Assembly (NCBI GenBank): GCA_902490405.1
Contig: CABUDS010000062.1
Coordinates: 1-5,725 of the forward strand
Length of the DNA stretch: 5,725 bases
Origin: an uncultured Collinsella sp.
GTDB lineage: Bacteria > Actinomycetota > Coriobacteriia > Coriobacteriales > Coriobacteriaceae
Direction: 5' to 3'
This document shows positions 4,841 through 5,725 of the stretch, in pieces (the stretch's first letter is position 1; each line of letters starts with the position of its first letter). The notes beneath the pieces are model-generated. The model searched no databases. It worked only from the letters and a program-made list of their open reading frames with translations, and was not told the DNA's origin. Made by a program: the position numbers and the translations under genes.

Positions 4841-5725
4841 TTACGAGTAGACGATGGTAAAGGGTACTTCTGTTTCGGTCTCTCCTGTTGATGTGCACCT
4901 CGTTCCTTCAAGGGTTACCGATACAACCTGATCGACATTGATGAGCCTTGCCGGAACCCAGATGTTCTCTCCGCTATTGCGCGCCATCGAAACATAGAAA
5001 TTGTACGCCCCTGCGTCGTCATCTTCGATAATCTGCTCTGACCCATCCTTGTAGGTGACGGTCAGTTTATGATCAACTGCTTCATAGCCCAGATCATCGA
5101 TGTGCGTCTGGATGGAAAACGGACTGATCTCGAGAGGCGAGTCATCGGAGCGGAGTTCTTTTGTATCGACGTGCGCTCCGACGTTAAACTCTGGCGTCGA
5201 TACCTCGATCACCTTCGCATCCTCACCTTTGCCCTCCGTCCAACCGATATTCCAGGTGACCGCATGTCGTAAATCTCGATCGCGATTCCAAGATGCAAAG
5301 TACATCGTGCCGTTAATGACCGTGTCGCTTGATGTGTCTTTATCAATGGTGCAGCGTGTATCAGCCCATTCCTCGCCGAAGTTCATGCTGGGTGTACTGA
5401 CGCCCCCTTCTTCTTCACCATAGAGAACAAGTTCGCCAAGCTCTGCCGCCGGCTTGTAGTAGTTAACGCCATTCGGATTGGACAATGTAAACGTCACAGC
5501 ACCGCAACCGTTCTCGTCGATTGCCATCTCATGAATGTCGAGCGTATAGCCGTTGCCCTCGACGGACAGATTGACCTTCTGGACTGCACCCTCCAGGCTT
5601 TGGGGCGCGATACCATCACCAAACTCTCTGGTGTAGGTATATTTCGTCCCCGACGAGCCACCTTGAGTCCAGGTAATGGACTCTCCGTTGCCGTGGTTTC
5701 CCCAGGCAGAGGCAAAATAACTGGA
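4841..5725 (-). CDS. DUF4179-like exported/membrane protein, C-terminal part (5'-truncated by window edge)
   Basis: The frame is open to the right edge (first codon 5725-5723), so the ATG at 5527 is internal; 294 residues are visible. The region around visible residues 40-110 (VNLSVEGNGYTLDIHEMAIDE...VTFTLSNPNG) and the C-terminal part (LEISPFSIQTHIDD...LTVTYKDGSEQ...INVDQVVSVTLEGTR) have the beta-rich pattern I associate with DUF4179 proteins. Those are single-pass proteins with a large extracellular part, often encoded beside an ECF sigma factor. The visible part is acidic, has three cysteines (GCGAV, TRCTID, TRCTST), no membrane segment and no LPXTG sorting signal, so any anchor must be N-terminal and outside the window. 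A YFAS...TW motif occurs twice (visible 3-19 and 142-158) with the same spacing. The gene ends in its own terminator and is not part of the str operon. Function unknown; the family call is from pattern memory. Confidence 0.6.
   Translation of the reverse strand, partial: SSYFASAWGNHGNGESITWTQGGSSGTKYTYTREFGDGIAPQSLEGAVQKVNLSVEGNGYTLDIHEMAIDENGCGAVTFTLSNPNGVNYYKPAAELGELVLYGEEEGGVSTPSMNFGEEWADTRCTIDKDTSSDTVINGTMYFASWNRDRDLRHAVTWNIGWTEGKGEDAKVIEVSTPEFNVGAHVDTKELRSDDSPLEISPFSIQTHIDDLGYEAVDHKLTVTYKDGSEQIIEDDDAGAYNFYVSMARNSGENIWVPARLINVDQVVSVTLEGTRCTSTGETETEVPFTIVYS

Noticed and set aside
4207..4850. Plus-strand open frames of 62 and 165 codons in the spacer
   Set aside because: They cross the operon promoter, terminators and both palindromes, and read as arbitrary translations of repeat sequence.
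5525..5527. ATG at 5527 as the start of the leftward DUF4179-like gene
   Set aside because: The frame stays open for 66 more codons to the edge with consistent beta-rich protein sequence, and no ribosome binding site precedes the ATG.

Overview
The window looks like chromosomal DNA from a GC-rich actinobacterium. Protein signatures in S12, S7, EF-G and S10, plus a DUF4179-like exported protein next to them, fit the Coriobacteriia (Collinsella/Olsenella-like) best. That placement is from family resemblance only; no database search was possible.

Layout from left to right. Positions 2-628 (+) hold the 3' two thirds of a biotin protein ligase gene (birA), entering from outside the window. A strong, apparently bidirectional terminator (688-725) separates it from a convergent minus-strand translation operon. 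Read in its own direction that operon is rpsL (4158-3781), rpsG (3706-3233), fusA (3213-1114) and rpsJ (1053-745). It encodes ribosomal proteins S12 and S7, elongation factor G and ribosomal protein S10. All four genes have clear Shine-Dalgarno sequences; rpsL and rpsJ both start with TTG. A good sigma70-type promoter (TTGACG, 17 bp, TATCCT) sits about 90-120 bases before rpsL. There is no tuf between fusA and rpsJ, and the S10-operon genes that usually follow rpsJ are replaced by a terminator and birA.

Positions 4159-4840 carry no convincing gene but are dense in inverted repeats. From the rpsL side these are the operon promoter, a candidate minus-strand terminator (4336-4371), a nested palindrome of about 140 bases (4364-4504), a short hairpin (4502-4517), a CCAAAA/TTTTGG-bounded GGGACAG motif (4532-4556), and a perfect 20-bp inverted repeat with a 91-base spacer (4630-4760). 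The pairing exceptions in the large palindrome become G-U pairs only when it is read as minus-strand RNA, and its 3' arm shares bases with the terminator. It could be a structured RNA or a mobile palindromic repeat. This region is the best candidate for something undescribed.

Positions 4841-5725 (-) hold the C-terminal 294 residues of a secreted or membrane-anchored DUF4179-like protein that continues beyond the right edge. It is closed by its own terminator (4806-4834). The core of the window is housekeeping translation machinery; the novelty lies in the operon's broken context, the S12 residue 88 and the repeat-rich spacer.
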